A stretch of DNA of 28,540 nt from positions 1 through 28,540 of the forward strand of contig JNET01031883.1 in assembly GCA_000697455.1 (NCBI GenBank). Reading direction: 5' to 3'. Of the stretch, positions 1 through 8,608 are shown piece after piece. The notes beneath the pieces were generated by a model, which saw only the letters and a program-made list of their open reading frames with translations, did no database searches and had not been told where the DNA came from. The stretch's first letter is position 1. The number at the start of each line of letters is the position of its first letter. Made by a program: the position numbers and the translations under genes. The DNA comes from Basidiobolus heterosporus B8920 (lineage: Eukaryota; Basidiobolomycota; Basidiobolomycetes; Basidiobolales; Basidiobolaceae).

Positions 1-476
1 TCACCATATTATAATTAATAACTAGCTGGTGCCCTCACGATTTTATGGCGGGATCACAAATCTGATCCGGTTCTGATGAGATTAATTTTCATAGGGATAA
101 GTTATTAGATAGATAAGAGAATAACATTTAGTACAGTTATACAATGAATGATCCCAATTTAATTCCAGTCAAACCATTCTGGTCAATTGTAAGATCTCAC
201 CTCATCTCAAATATTTGGGTTTTGATAATGACTGTATTCCATTGTATTCAACATTAACCCGAAACCTATGCTAAGTCAAGATAACTGATTATGAGTACGG
301 TGAGCACAATGAGTTGAAATGGGGTCACTTCTATGTCCCTTTTACTAATGAATCACTGCTACGAAAATCCATAACACAACGATTGATGAAATGATGGATG
401 AAATGATGGATAAAATGATGAGAGAATGTTTAACAAGAAAGGATTTTATTGTGTAAGCTACAATTCTTGATGCTTC
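1..476. other. Left-edge intergenic region
   Basis: This AT-rich stretch lies downstream of the minus-strand RPL24 stop codon. I see no convincing exon, RNA gene or transposon terminus in it. The part next to 477 should hold the RPL24 3' untranslated region. The only structure is a short 12-bp tandem repeat, listed separately. Confidence 0.5.
385..420. repeat. 12-bp tandem repeat, three copies
   Basis: The unit GATGAAATGATG occurs three times head to tail. The third copy has one change (GATA for GATG). It lies in the presumed 3' flank of RPL24 and is probably a simple microsatellite-like expansion. Confidence 0.8.
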
Positions 477-1155
477 TTAACGGCTCTTGGCGGCAACAAC
501 GGGGCGGGCACCCTTAGCTTGTTGCTTGGAGATCTTGGGTTGAGAAGCACGAACCTCCTTCTTCTTGATTTGGTCAGCCTTCTTCTTGTCCTTGGCCTCA
601 CGGATGGCGGCCTGACGAGCGGCAGCACGAACCTCGGGCTTTTGGTTACGCTTGGCACGGATAGCTTCCCAGGAAGCACCGACAACGGCACGTTGGTGCT
701 TGACGGTACGACGGGTACGCTTCTTGGCAACTTCCTCAGTGATACCCTTCTTGTGCATACGACGGAATACAACGGTCCAGCTGATTTTACGGGGGTTCAT
801 ACGTTGTTGGAAGAGGGACTCGGTCTTGGAGTCGACAAAGCGGAAGATCTGAATTCATTCGAAAGATTGGAGTTAGAGACAGGGCAATGAGAATGGTTTA
901 GATTCCAACTCAAACATACTTTGCTGTCGGAACGAACGAAGAGTCTACCATGGCCAGGGTAGATCTTGTAGCCAGAGAAGGAGCAGAGTTCGATCCTAAA
1001 GAAAACATTCAATGGTTAGGGGAGAATTCAATCAAGTCTATGGGAGAGCTCCGTTCGATGAGGGAGAGGATAGGTGAAACGAAAGAATGATTGAATGGAT
1101 GGATGGAAGGATCGGTAACTCTCCCTGGTCAGTAATGTAGATACACGTACTTCAT
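477..1155 (-). CDS. RPL24: 60S ribosomal protein eL24 (RPL24), three exons
   Basis: This encodes a 150-residue large-subunit ribosomal protein of the eL24 family (yeast Rpl24 has 155). Exon 1 is only ATGAA (1155-1151), followed by donor GTACGT. Exon 2 is 995-920 and exon 3 is 848-477. Introns are 1150-996 and 919-849. The spliced N-terminus reads [18 protein letters not shown], followed by [12 protein letters not shown], the zinc-finger-like N-terminal eL24 signature. Further on are [25 protein letters not shown] and a Lys/Arg/Ala-rich helical tail. An apparent longer start at 1012 is inside intron 1 and would give a non-conserved N-terminus. An intron directly behind the start codon is typical of ribosomal protein genes. 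The upstream strand is pyrimidine-rich. Confidence 0.96.
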
Positions 1156-1354
1156 GGTGATATGAATGCGAAACGAAGGAAGAAAGATTCGTTTATTCGC
1201 AAGATTCAAAAGAAAGGGAGTTTCCAATCGATGAGGATGTTCTTTTAATAAAATCCTGACTAGGGACCTGATCTAATTTTTCTTCATAATGGATGGCGGG
1301 TGAGATGGAGTAGGGGGAGGGGTAGAAGGGGTGAGGGAAGGGAAGGATGTGTGA
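1156..1354 (-). promoter_or_regulatory. RPL24 promoter region with pyrimidine-rich tract
   Basis: This is the 199-bp gap between the MO25 stop codon and the RPL24 start codon. Between about 1294 and 1348 the minus (coding) strand is almost pure C/T. Pyrimidine-rich tracts near transcription starts are common in ribosomal protein genes. No TATA box is evident. The assignment is positional. Confidence 0.4.
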
Positions 1355-2887
1355 TTACATTAGATTTTGGATTATTCTGATGAGATAGCACTTTTCTTCG
1401 TGAAATTTCTCATCATCTGTATGAAAAGAGATTTAAGTTTATGCTTTGCTAGGCAGAAATATAAACCAAATTCATTTCTCTTACCGTTTCTACCACCATT
1501 CAGATTCTTCAAATAAATCATCAATTTCTCCCGGTTTTTGAGGAGAATCTCCATGATCTCTGGGACTTTGTTAGGATTGGCGACGAAGATCTAGCGAGGA
1601 GGTGTGACGGTGAGTGGTGAGTGGTGGTGTTGTGTTAGGTTGTTTGAAAAGCAAGTCACCTTGAACACATGGTACGCTTCTATTTGAACGTTCTTGCTTG
1701 GGTCAAGCAATAAATTCATAATCATCTTTAAGTTGTCCGGAGATCCAACAAATTTCCTCATCACTTGAAAGTTAACACGACTCATAAGGATCTCCGATAA
1801 AAGCTATGAACTTGGTGAATCAAAGGATCAGCCTCAACAACACATGTTCCACTTTACCTTTAAGGATTGTCGTTTGGTTACGTAATTTGTAGAGGACAAT
1901 AGTTGATTGTAGTGTTCAAAAAACTGCCATAGGATTAGTTATCAGCATCGATTTGAGTTATCATGAATCCATACTTTGTCATAATCTTTTGTTAGAAAAG
2001 TTGAAGCCAATTCTTTATGACGGGTTAGGATATCCTAGATGATCAAGATATGGTCAGTATTAGGGTTGGGGTTAGGGTTAGGGTTAGGGATTTACCAGGG
2101 AGAACATGGTCAAAGACTAACCTTAAAGATGGAAAACGCTTCACTAGAAATATCGAAAGTGTCCGATTGAATGTATTTAAAAAGTTTATAAAACTCTGGA
2201 CTATCGAGTACCACTTTTGCGAGAGGCGGGTATTTCATACAATCCTTCAATATCGCGGCACAGTTCAAGGCTATTTCTGGGTTGTCAAAGCTAGTGAAAA
2301 TTCCATTAAACCATTGAATAGCAACCGATCAACTCTATAGCATATACCCGTGGAGTATGGAGAACAATGTGTGAGCTTTCTCAGAAAGATAGTCTACTGT
2401 GGGGTGCCTATCAATACTTTGTCTTCGTAAAAGTATATTGAAGACTTTGACTACGTCTTTTCTTGTCTATCTCGTCAACTGTAAGTACATATGAATAAGT
2501 ATCACTATGCTTTTCTCTTCCCTACCTCGAACTCAAGGCTGGGTAACTTCAAAAGAAGAAGTTGTAAAAGATCGACTTTGTATATCTCTTGAGAAATCAG
2601 AGTGACTAGAGGTATTTAGGTTACGTTAGTTGAGTACTCAAGTGAAAGCGGGAAATATATAATGGTCGTACTCTCATCATCTTCCAGCATGGTCGTCATT
2701 ATTGGTAGGTTTCGGGCCACCTCTTCAGTTGACTGTAACAAAGTTATCCTTATTGCTCACAAAAACCACTAAAAAGTGTGAATCAAACCCTTTTCCAGTC
2801 TGGACCATCTATTCGATATAGCGAATCTCTTACACTTTGTACGGTGTAGTGCGGTGATTTTGTCTTGGGTTTAAAGAGAAAACTCAT
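1355..2887 (-). CDS. HYM1: MO25/Hym1 scaffold protein, ten exons
   Basis: This encodes a 321-residue Mo25-family helical-repeat protein. Family members bind and activate STE20/GCK-type kinases; fungal Hym1 acts in the RAM/MOR network for polarity and cell separation. Exons are 2887-2789, 2732-2672, 2605-2526, 2466-2348, 2290-2122, 2034-1975, 1923-1858, 1803-1660, 1590-1485 and 1416-1355; all phases agree. Recognisable family segments in order are MSFLFKPKTKSP, KDVVKVFNILLRRQ, NPEIALNCAAILKDC, STFDIxSEAF-like DTFDISSEAFSIFK, NYVTKRQSLKLLSEILM, NPENLK-like SPDNLKMIMNLL, FKIFVANPNKVPEIMEILL, and a terminal DEKFHEEKCYLI. Intron 1 uses the weak donor GTTTGA, forced by the frame. Intron 5 contains a telomere-like repeat. 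Length fits the family (about 330-340). Confidence 0.95.
2060..2089 (+). repeat. Interstitial telomere-like repeat inside MO25 intron 5
   Basis: Five perfect-register hexamers run along the plus strand: TTAGGG, TTGGGG, then TTAGGG three times. The block sits in the 87-bp intron 2121-2035 of the minus-strand MO25 gene, so the pre-mRNA carries the CCCUAA version. TTAGGG is the telomere unit of most fungi. Confidence 0.9.
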
Positions 2888-3000
2888 GATCAAATAGGAC
2901 GGGAAGTAATCACACAAACAGCCATCTCAAAGTAACAAATTAGGACAACCAAATCAAGGGATTTTTAAGGATTTATTGATTTGTACAAGTCACAATGTGA

Positions 3001-3481
3001 TTAATCAAGGGATGGACTTAAAAATGCTTTCTTAAGGTAATTCTGCCTGGCTAAGAAAGAATTCATCATTATATCAATATTAGCGTTGAACTGATGCTGT
3101 TCCAAACTATCGTCTAACGGTAAGTCCACATTTTTTCGTTTGGAGATCCCATTGATGGTGAGGTTTAAGGTGGTTTCTTTTTTATCGGTTTTTGTGGTGT
3201 TTAGTGTAGTTCGGCATTCAGTTACTTGAAAACTGGAACTGTAAGAATGTACTTGGGATACGTGTTCGCCATCTTCTGATAGATCCACAACAATACACTT
3301 TTCATTGTCCAATTCTTCAGGTAAACCCTCCTCTTGAAACAGATAATGAACAGTGGGATATTTCCATGTTTGTGTTTGCTCGTCATAGATTTGAGTGAAC
3401 TAAAGACGGCCGAGTTATTTGCGGCACTTTCAAGTAGGTTTAACGAATACGAACCTTCGGAATCAGGTGATTTTCTTGCAT
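3001..3481 (-). CDS. Unrecognised 141-residue protein, two exons
   Basis: I do not recognise the family. Exon 1 is 3481-3455 (MQENHLIPK), donor GTTCGT. Exon 2 is 3399-3001 after a CTTTAG acceptor and continues FTQIYDEQTQTWKYPTVHYLF. The protein is acidic and polar, with no signal peptide or membrane segment. An ordered-looking N-terminal half (aromatic-rich, then CIVVDLSEDGEHVSQVHSYS) precedes a Thr/Lys-rich linker and a C-terminal helix-prone segment ending LARQNYLKKAFLSPSLD. The exon 2 frame is open throughout. The start is the first ATG in frame after splicing, but an additional upstream exon cannot be excluded, since open sequence extends a few codons 5' of the ATG. It sits tightly between CMC2 and MO25 on the same strand (113 bp to MO25). 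Confidence 0.6.
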
Positions 3482-3725
3482 AAAGGCCGTCTGTTGTGAG
3501 CTAAGTTAAGGGAAGTTACAAAGGAACTCGGTGATGTTAAGTGGATTTATTGCGATGTTTCAGAATATTCTCGATCAGATAATCATAGAATAAATTGACA
3601 GACTTTCAGCTTCTGGCAATGGAATGTGAGTGGAGATGGGTTAAGATTTGGGGATGAACGATAAAAGATAGATACAATGTACAATGCATATCTAAATATA
3701 CGAAATATTCGTGCTTGTGTCTATT

Positions 3726-4038
3726 CTATTCCTCTTCATCGATCTGTTTCCAAACATTCTCTACTTTCTCTCTTTTCGCGCGAGCATTCGCCGCGTTAAT
3801 CTTACGTCTCTCGTCAAACTAAGGTTTAAAATAAACATATTATTTTTTAAAAAAAACTTGCTCCTTGGAAAAATTAAGCAATACAAACCTCTTCACCAAG
3901 ACAACCATTCAAAGCATTCTTGAAAGCATTACAGATTCCAAAATATTTACCAATGGGGTGTTCGATATGACACTCTTCAAGGTCATAAATTGCCTCAAGA
4001 CAATCTCTGAGTTTGTGTTTGGCCAAATGTGGATGCAT
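3726..4038 (-). CDS. CMC2: Twin CX9C protein Cmc2, cytochrome c oxidase assembly
   Basis: This encodes an 80-residue protein of the Cmc1/Cmc2 family, which acts in the mitochondrial intermembrane space in cytochrome c oxidase biogenesis. Exon 1 is 4038-3889 (50 residues) and exon 2 is 3818-3726. The intron has donor GTTTGT and acceptor TTTAG... read as CTTAG. The N-terminus MHPHLAKHK matches the MHPxL start of Cmc2. Cysteines 13/23 and 36/46 form two CX9C motifs, the disulfide-linked helical hairpin imported by Mia40. Exon 2 gives a basic and acidic helix (FDERRKINAANARAKREK) ending IDEEE. Cmc1 is the alternative, but the MHP start favours Cmc2. There is no presequence, as expected for this import route. 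The gene diverges from the U3 snoRNA gene. Confidence 0.93.
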
Positions 4039-4262
4039 ATTGGAAGCGTTTCTTTCTGAACAAAAAGTGAAAGAATTTGAAGTGAATTGTTTAAAGGAAA
4101 TCAGTTATGCATTCATGACTTCGATTTGGCTGCCTTAGGATCTAGACAGTAATCGAACATCGGCTCACTTGCACATTGTACATACTGGGTTGATTATGAG
4201 TTTGGTTATGGGATTTCAAATATTTTCCCTTGTCTATGATAAATATATCCTGCTGTAAAAAG

Positions 4263-4270
4263 TATAAATA
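4263..4270 (+). promoter_or_regulatory. TATA box of the U3 snoRNA gene
   Basis: TATAAATA lies about 30-35 bp upstream of the inferred 5' end of the U3-like RNA, the spacing expected for RNA polymerase II initiation. Confidence 0.6.
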
Positions 4271-4297
4271 CAAGGCGTTTGAGTCGTTGAATCCTCA

Positions 4298-4524
4298 CGA
4301 CTGTACTTTACAGGATTATGTATATAGTACATTCCCAGTCTTTGTTTCCCAACAAAGACACTAATACCAAGCTGGTAGATGAGATGTAGTGCGCTGTCCG
4401 TAAAGGGAAGTGTGAGATGGGTCTGCTAGGTTCCTCGGGACTATAAGACTTTCTCAGTTGATGAACTTGCCGGTCGATTATTCCAACGACCTGGCGAGGA
4501 CGGTTTGCACATTCTGACAGCTTG
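4298..4524 (+). ncRNA. U3: U3 small nucleolar RNA (C/D box), probable
   Basis: U3 is the SSU-processome snoRNA that guides early pre-18S cleavage. The order of elements matches U3. A 5' segment GACTGTACTTTACAGGAT then TATATAGTAC corresponds to boxes A' and A. A perfect 7-bp hairpin follows (GTCTTTG 4338-4344 with CAAAGAC 4353-4359). CCAAGCTGGTAGATGAG contains box C' (GATGAG, 4378-4383) in the same local context as yeast U3. A box B-like GTGTGAGATGG lies near 4410-4420. Box C is TGATGAACTTGC (4459-4470). A short GGTCG/CGACC hairpin precedes box D TCTGA (4513-4517), followed by CAGC. Length about 227 nt is in the family range. Box A is divergent from the usual GATCATTTCTATAG. I see no intron of the yeast kind. 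Exact ends are estimated. Confidence 0.78.
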
Positions 4525-4986
4525 ATATTCTTTCTTTTCTTTTACAAAACAAAATATCAAACAATTATAAGTAGTTCTCATGAATGTTGCATGTTTTTGT
4601 CAGTGATGAACATAACTTGAGAATACACTCGTTGGCATACAGAGGTATGTGTAGTGTAAGTTGCTATGAGCAATAAACATAAGGGAAAACTTACATTAGG
4701 ATAGGTAGGCTAGGGTTAGGGTTAATCTTGGCTTAAATCATGGCAACCAATTTCTAGAATCATCAGGATTGGTAGTTGTCACGAAAAAGAGGGACCATCC
4801 CCAAAAAAGAAATTTGAAGTAATCAAACAGATTTTGTCTAACCTTTCCAAACCCTTTCTCAAGGCCATCCTCAAGGTTGTTGGTACGTTGAAAATGCATC
4901 AATCACGATATTCTTTAGAATCCATCCAACGGACTATCTAAAACTACATCTCTAATCATTTCACTTTGCTCATCTTAGAAAAGAAT
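4525..4986 (+). promoter_or_regulatory. NAC beta upstream region with probable 5'UTR intron
   Basis: This gap runs from the U3 gene to the NAC beta start codon. A probable 5'UTR intron spans 4883-4978: donor GTACGT, a branch-like TCTAATC near 4951, and acceptor CTTAG eight bases before the ATG at 4987. Two TTAGGG hexamers lie upstream (listed separately). No other gene is visible. Confidence 0.55.
4711..4724 (+). repeat. Two-unit telomere-like motif (telobox) upstream of NAC beta
   Basis: TAGGGTTAGGGTTA is equivalent to AACCCTAA-type telobox sequence, about 160 bp upstream of the inferred 5'UTR intron of the NAC beta gene. Myb-type telobox factors such as Tbf1 bind such motifs in promoters of translation and snoRNA genes in some fungi. 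Function here is inferred. Confidence 0.5.
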
Positions 4987-5590
4987 ATGAATCCCGAAAA
5001 ACTTGCCAAATTGCAATCTCAAGTCCGTATCGGTGGTAAGGGTACTCCTCGCCGTAAGGTCAAGAAGGCTACCAAGGCTGCTGGTACCGACGACAAGAAG
5101 CTCCAAGGTGTCATCAAGAAGCTTAATGTTCAACCCATCCCTGCTATTGAGGAAGTTAATATGTTCAAGGATGATGGCAAGATTATTCATTTCAACGCAC
5201 CCAAGGGTATGGAATGTTTGATATGATTTCATTGAAACTTAAGATGGATTATTAACCACGAAGTATCTTGTCTTTTCAGTTGCTGCTTCCATCCAATCCA
5301 ACACTTTCGTGATCTCTGGAAAGGGTGAAGAGAAGGAACTCACTGAGCTTGTTCCCGGAATCCTTCACCAACTTGGTCCTGAGTCTCTCTCCAGTCTTCG
5401 CAGACTCGCTGAGGCTTACCAACAAGCCCAAGGTGCCGCCACTGAAGAGAATGATGAGGATATTCCTGAATTAGTCGAGAACTTGTAAGTCTCTATACAT
5501 ACGAATTTGATTCATGCACGGTTTGGACTGAACGTCTTTATTTATTACAGCGAGGAAGCCTCCAAGGAAAAGGAAGAAGCCACCGCCTAA
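4987..5590 (+). CDS. EGD1: Nascent polypeptide-associated complex subunit beta (EGD1/BTF3)
   Basis: This encodes a 154-residue NAC beta subunit, which pairs with NAC alpha at the ribosome exit tunnel and shields nascent chains. Exons are 4987-5206, 5280-5484 and 5551-5590, with donors GTATGG and GTAAGT. The N-terminus [19 protein letters not shown] contains the ribosome-binding basic region (RRKVKKATK follows). Residues around 50-110 form the NAC domain ([20 protein letters not shown], then [14 protein letters not shown] and the helix LPGILHQLG-like [20 protein letters not shown]). The acidic tail carries [15 protein letters not shown], the usual BTF3 ending. The start is the only ATG in frame; the upstream extension has no ATG. 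The upstream region holds a probable 5'UTR intron and telobox motif. Length matches BTF3-like proteins (about 155-160). Confidence 0.96.
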
Positions 5591-6097
5591 ATCATACACT
5601 TTAATTATTTCAGGCAATAAATACCAAGAATCATTTTTGATACCACATTCTAGCTACAATGAACTTACTCTACTAGACGCGTAAATCGTCACTTGTCGAC
5701 GTATCCAATTATATCAGTCGACCATGTTTATGTAATAAGTGTATAAACAAGTACAGATTTCTATTAACTAGAAAGTGAACACCTAACTGATGTACAAACT
5801 ACCGTAGTCGTAGAGGGCATTTCCTAAACAATCGATTGATTTACAGTTTGTTATTAATAAAGGTATATATAAACCAACCCTCACCAATCACCTCACAAGT
5901 TCCCCAATTAGATGATCCAAATTGACACGATATTTCGCGACACTTATTCAGCGATGATATCCAATAATTACCTGAGTAATTCTCTTTATCTAGCTATAAT
6001 TATCGCGCCAGTGTGAAAAGGGAACTTTTGAACTTTTCCACCACCGTTTTCTTCAAAACAACTTTCTTATTTTTGCGGTTTTTGTTCAAAGTACACC
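5591..6097. promoter_or_regulatory. Intergenic region, EGD1 3' end and RAD21 promoter
   Basis: The left part should hold the EGD1 3'UTR (AATAAA at about 5616). Near 6003-6010 is TCGCGCCA, whose complement TGGCGCGA resembles an E2F/MBF-type cell-cycle element; a second TTCGCG lies near 5934. Such sites would suit a cohesin gene expressed at G1/S, but this is inference. A pyrimidine/T-rich stretch precedes the RAD21 ATG. No additional gene is visible. Confidence 0.4.
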
Positions 6098-8225
6098 ATG
6101 TTTTATTCAGAAGCTATTCTATCTAAGAAAGGTCCCTTGGCTAAAGTATGGTTGGCTGCACATTGGGAGCGTAAGCTTAGTAAAGCTCAATTCCTTCAAG
6201 CGAACATTCAATCTTCAGTTGGTGAGTAGTTTTGCTTCTGACATCCTACTCTCTATTACTCTGGTTACTTAACTTACTTGCTACCATAGGCGCCATCGTT
6301 GGTGGTGACCAACCTCCATTGGCTTTACGTTTATCGGGTCAACTTCTTTTGGGTGTTGTAAGAATCTATTCTCGTAAAGCCAGATACTTACTTGAAGATT
6401 GTAACGAAGCTTTAGTCAAAATCAAGATGGTATGTTTTCACTTGCTCGACATTTTCAAGCGTCTTTTATTAACTCAATCAAACTTACCCTCAAGGCTTTC
6501 AGACCTGGTATGGTTGATATGCCTAGTGAACAAGCGGTCGCCAGTTTCAATACCATTACCCTCGCTGATAATATCACCGAGTTTGATATCTTATTGCCTG
6601 ATCCAGATTTCAACATTCAGTAAGTTGACCACTCTGTTCCGTCAATATCTGATTGTTACTTATAGTGATGAATTGGCTAGGAATTGGGAAGCATTGGAGG
6701 CTCCAGCTCAAGAGAGTCAAATCGTCTCTCGTCCACAAGATATCACACTTCAAGAAGGCCTTGGTGCTGCTACCATTGATGTAGGCTTGGGGCGTGATGA
6801 TTTGTTTGGACAGGGCTTTGAGGTTGAGGAAGGAAGAGAGTTAGACCTTGGCTTGGAAGATGATTTCCGTCCAGCTCCGTTGGGTGATGACTCCATGGAT
6901 ATTGAAGTTGGTCGTGATGCTCAACCGGAGTTATCATTCTCCATTGACGGACCTGGTGATATTACTCTAGATGAAGGTAAACCAGGCATGGAACCATTGG
7001 GTGAGCTTCCAGAATTTTCATTTGAAGCTAAGCCTGGAGAGGAGAACTTGTTTGATGATATGGATCTTGGTTTGGATCGGTTGGTACTTTTATCTTTATA
7101 TTTAATGGTATTCCCCGAGGAAATCTAATGACCTCCCTTTTAGCCCTGAAGAGCCTGTAGCAGCGGAGCAAATTGCCCCCTCGGAAGAGATTCCCGAGCA
7201 AGGTATACATATCTTCTTGACATGTTGACCAGTGGGGGATTTTACTGATCTTAATCCATGTAGAACAAACTATGCTTGAAGTACCTGCTATGGTTGCCCC
7301 AGCAAGAGTCGTTTCCAGACAAACCAGAAAAAGAAAGCTTATCGTCGATCAAGTGATCGAGCTTCCCAGTGATCATATATCTGGTCAACTCAGAGACACT
7401 TCAGACATCACTCAGGAAGAAGCCTATCTTCCAGTGTCCAAGAAAATGATGAGATTGAAGCAAATCCAAGACGAGGGTGCCCAATACTATTTGTCACTCA
7501 ATGGTCCCCAAAATATGGTGCCCGAGTTGATGGGCTTATTCACTAGAGATTTGGTAAAGGACCAACAAACCGTTCCAGAGACTGAAGAATCTAGAGAAGC
7601 ATTTGGACTAGAACGTAAGTTATTGACACCAGAATACTATTCCTCGGAAGTGACGCTAACTCAATTTTTAGTTGAGGAAGAGTTGATGCCTTCTTTCCCT
7701 GTCGAAGAATCCGGAATATCTGGGTTGGACTTTGGTGAGCCTGCCCCCATCGAAGAGGAGGTACTCGCAATGGAATTAGAGGAGCAGGTCCCTATTCTAC
7801 CCGAAGAAGTACCTGCGGAAGAGATTGGTGAGGGGATCTCCCAGGTTCCTGCATCACCCGTTCTTTCCATCTCGGGTGAACAACTCACTGAGGGCTTAGG
7901 CAGATCAGAAATCTTTGATGCCGAGGAAATTGAAGAGCCTGAAGCAGGCACCGAAGCGGCTTTCAGTAAATCCACCGTCAAAACCATGCATTTATTACGT
8001 AATGAGATTCAAAAGGCGGCGGATCCAGGAATGGAAAAAACCACGAATCTAAAGTATCGAAACATTGCGGGTAACGCCACCAGAACTGATGCAGTAAAAT
8101 TCTTCTTCGAACTGTTGGTCCTTTCTACCAAGGATGTAGTGAAGGTAAAGCAAAGTGAACCTTACGGTGATATTGAGATCACTCCTAAGGAGAAGCTGTT
8201 CGATCACACTTCCATCTCAGCTTAA
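6098..8225 (+). CDS. RAD21: Cohesin kleisin subunit Rad21/Scc1, seven exons
   Basis: This encodes the 588-residue kleisin that closes the cohesin ring by binding Smc3 (N-terminus) and Smc1 (C-terminus). Exons are 6098-6221, 6290-6429, 6495-6619, 6666-7079, 7144-7202, 7264-7614 and 7672-8225. The N-terminal domain is strongly conserved: [20 protein letters not shown], then [18 protein letters not shown] and [14 protein letters not shown]. An acidic central linker carries DIEVGR (Arg213), a separase-type cleavage site, and EVEEGR (Arg187) as a possible second. The C-terminal winged helix includes [14 protein letters not shown] and [15 protein letters not shown]. Intron 4 uses donor GTTGGT, forced by frame. 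The sixth intron (7615-7671, 57 bp) has no stop and is a multiple of three, so its retention would give 607 residues. Rad21 rather than Rec8 is favoured by close N-terminal similarity. Confidence 0.95.
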
Positions 8226-8608
8226 ATTTAGTCCCAATCCTGGCTACATTTTGTAAATCTCTATTCAAATTTTTGTCTTCTTGTATAGAATCTAATGGTG
8301 TTTGTGTTTTGATATCCTTGTCTCTAACTTTAACTGTCCCTAATCTCTATGTACGCAACTAAATAAACATAACCCTAACCCTCCCAATACTATACTTATT
8401 CGATGATCGACAGTCACTGAGGATGAAGTGAAATAAAGTCATATCCAATTAAATCTGGGAAAACACTAGATGATACCAAATCCACGAGGTTTACAGTCAT
8501 GACGATGCTGTCAGAAATTACCGAACTTTTCTATCTATGCTAGTATATAAAGGCTAACTGAAACCAATGACTAACGAATTCTTCTTTCTACCCAAGCAAG
8601 TGAAAAGC
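8226..8608 (+). promoter_or_regulatory. Intergenic region with SSC1 promoter and TATA box
   Basis: It holds the RAD21 3' flank and the SSC1 promoter. A two-unit telomere-like motif (TAACCCTAACCCT) lies at 8370-8382. A TATA box (TATATAAA, 8544-8551) sits 58 bp before the SSC1 ATG, so the start at 8609 is favoured over an in-frame upstream ATG at 8567, which would fall too close to the transcription start. No extra gene is seen. Confidence 0.55.

Noticed and set aside
519-890. 123-codon plus-strand frame across RPL24
   Set aside because: It is antisense to exon 3 of RPL24; the Leu/Gly/Thr-rich translation is the usual mirror of a Lys/Arg-rich gene.
2050-2340. 96-codon plus-strand frame
   Set aside because: It is antisense to MO25 exon 5 and its introns and begins in the telomeric repeat (the RVGVRVRVRD-type translation is the repeat itself).
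3711-4059. Two plus-strand frames
   Set aside because: They are antisense to CMC2, which has clear CX9C motifs on the minus strand.
4100-4530. Solo LTR or retroelement remnant at the U3 locus
   Set aside because: A TATA box and structured sequence first suggested an LTR, but there are no terminal repeats or target duplication, and the C/D boxes and hairpin order fit U3.
8511-8533. Heat-shock element upstream of SSC1
   Set aside because: GAA and TTC triplets are present (8514, 8523, 8529), but the 5-bp alternation required for an HSE is not kept.
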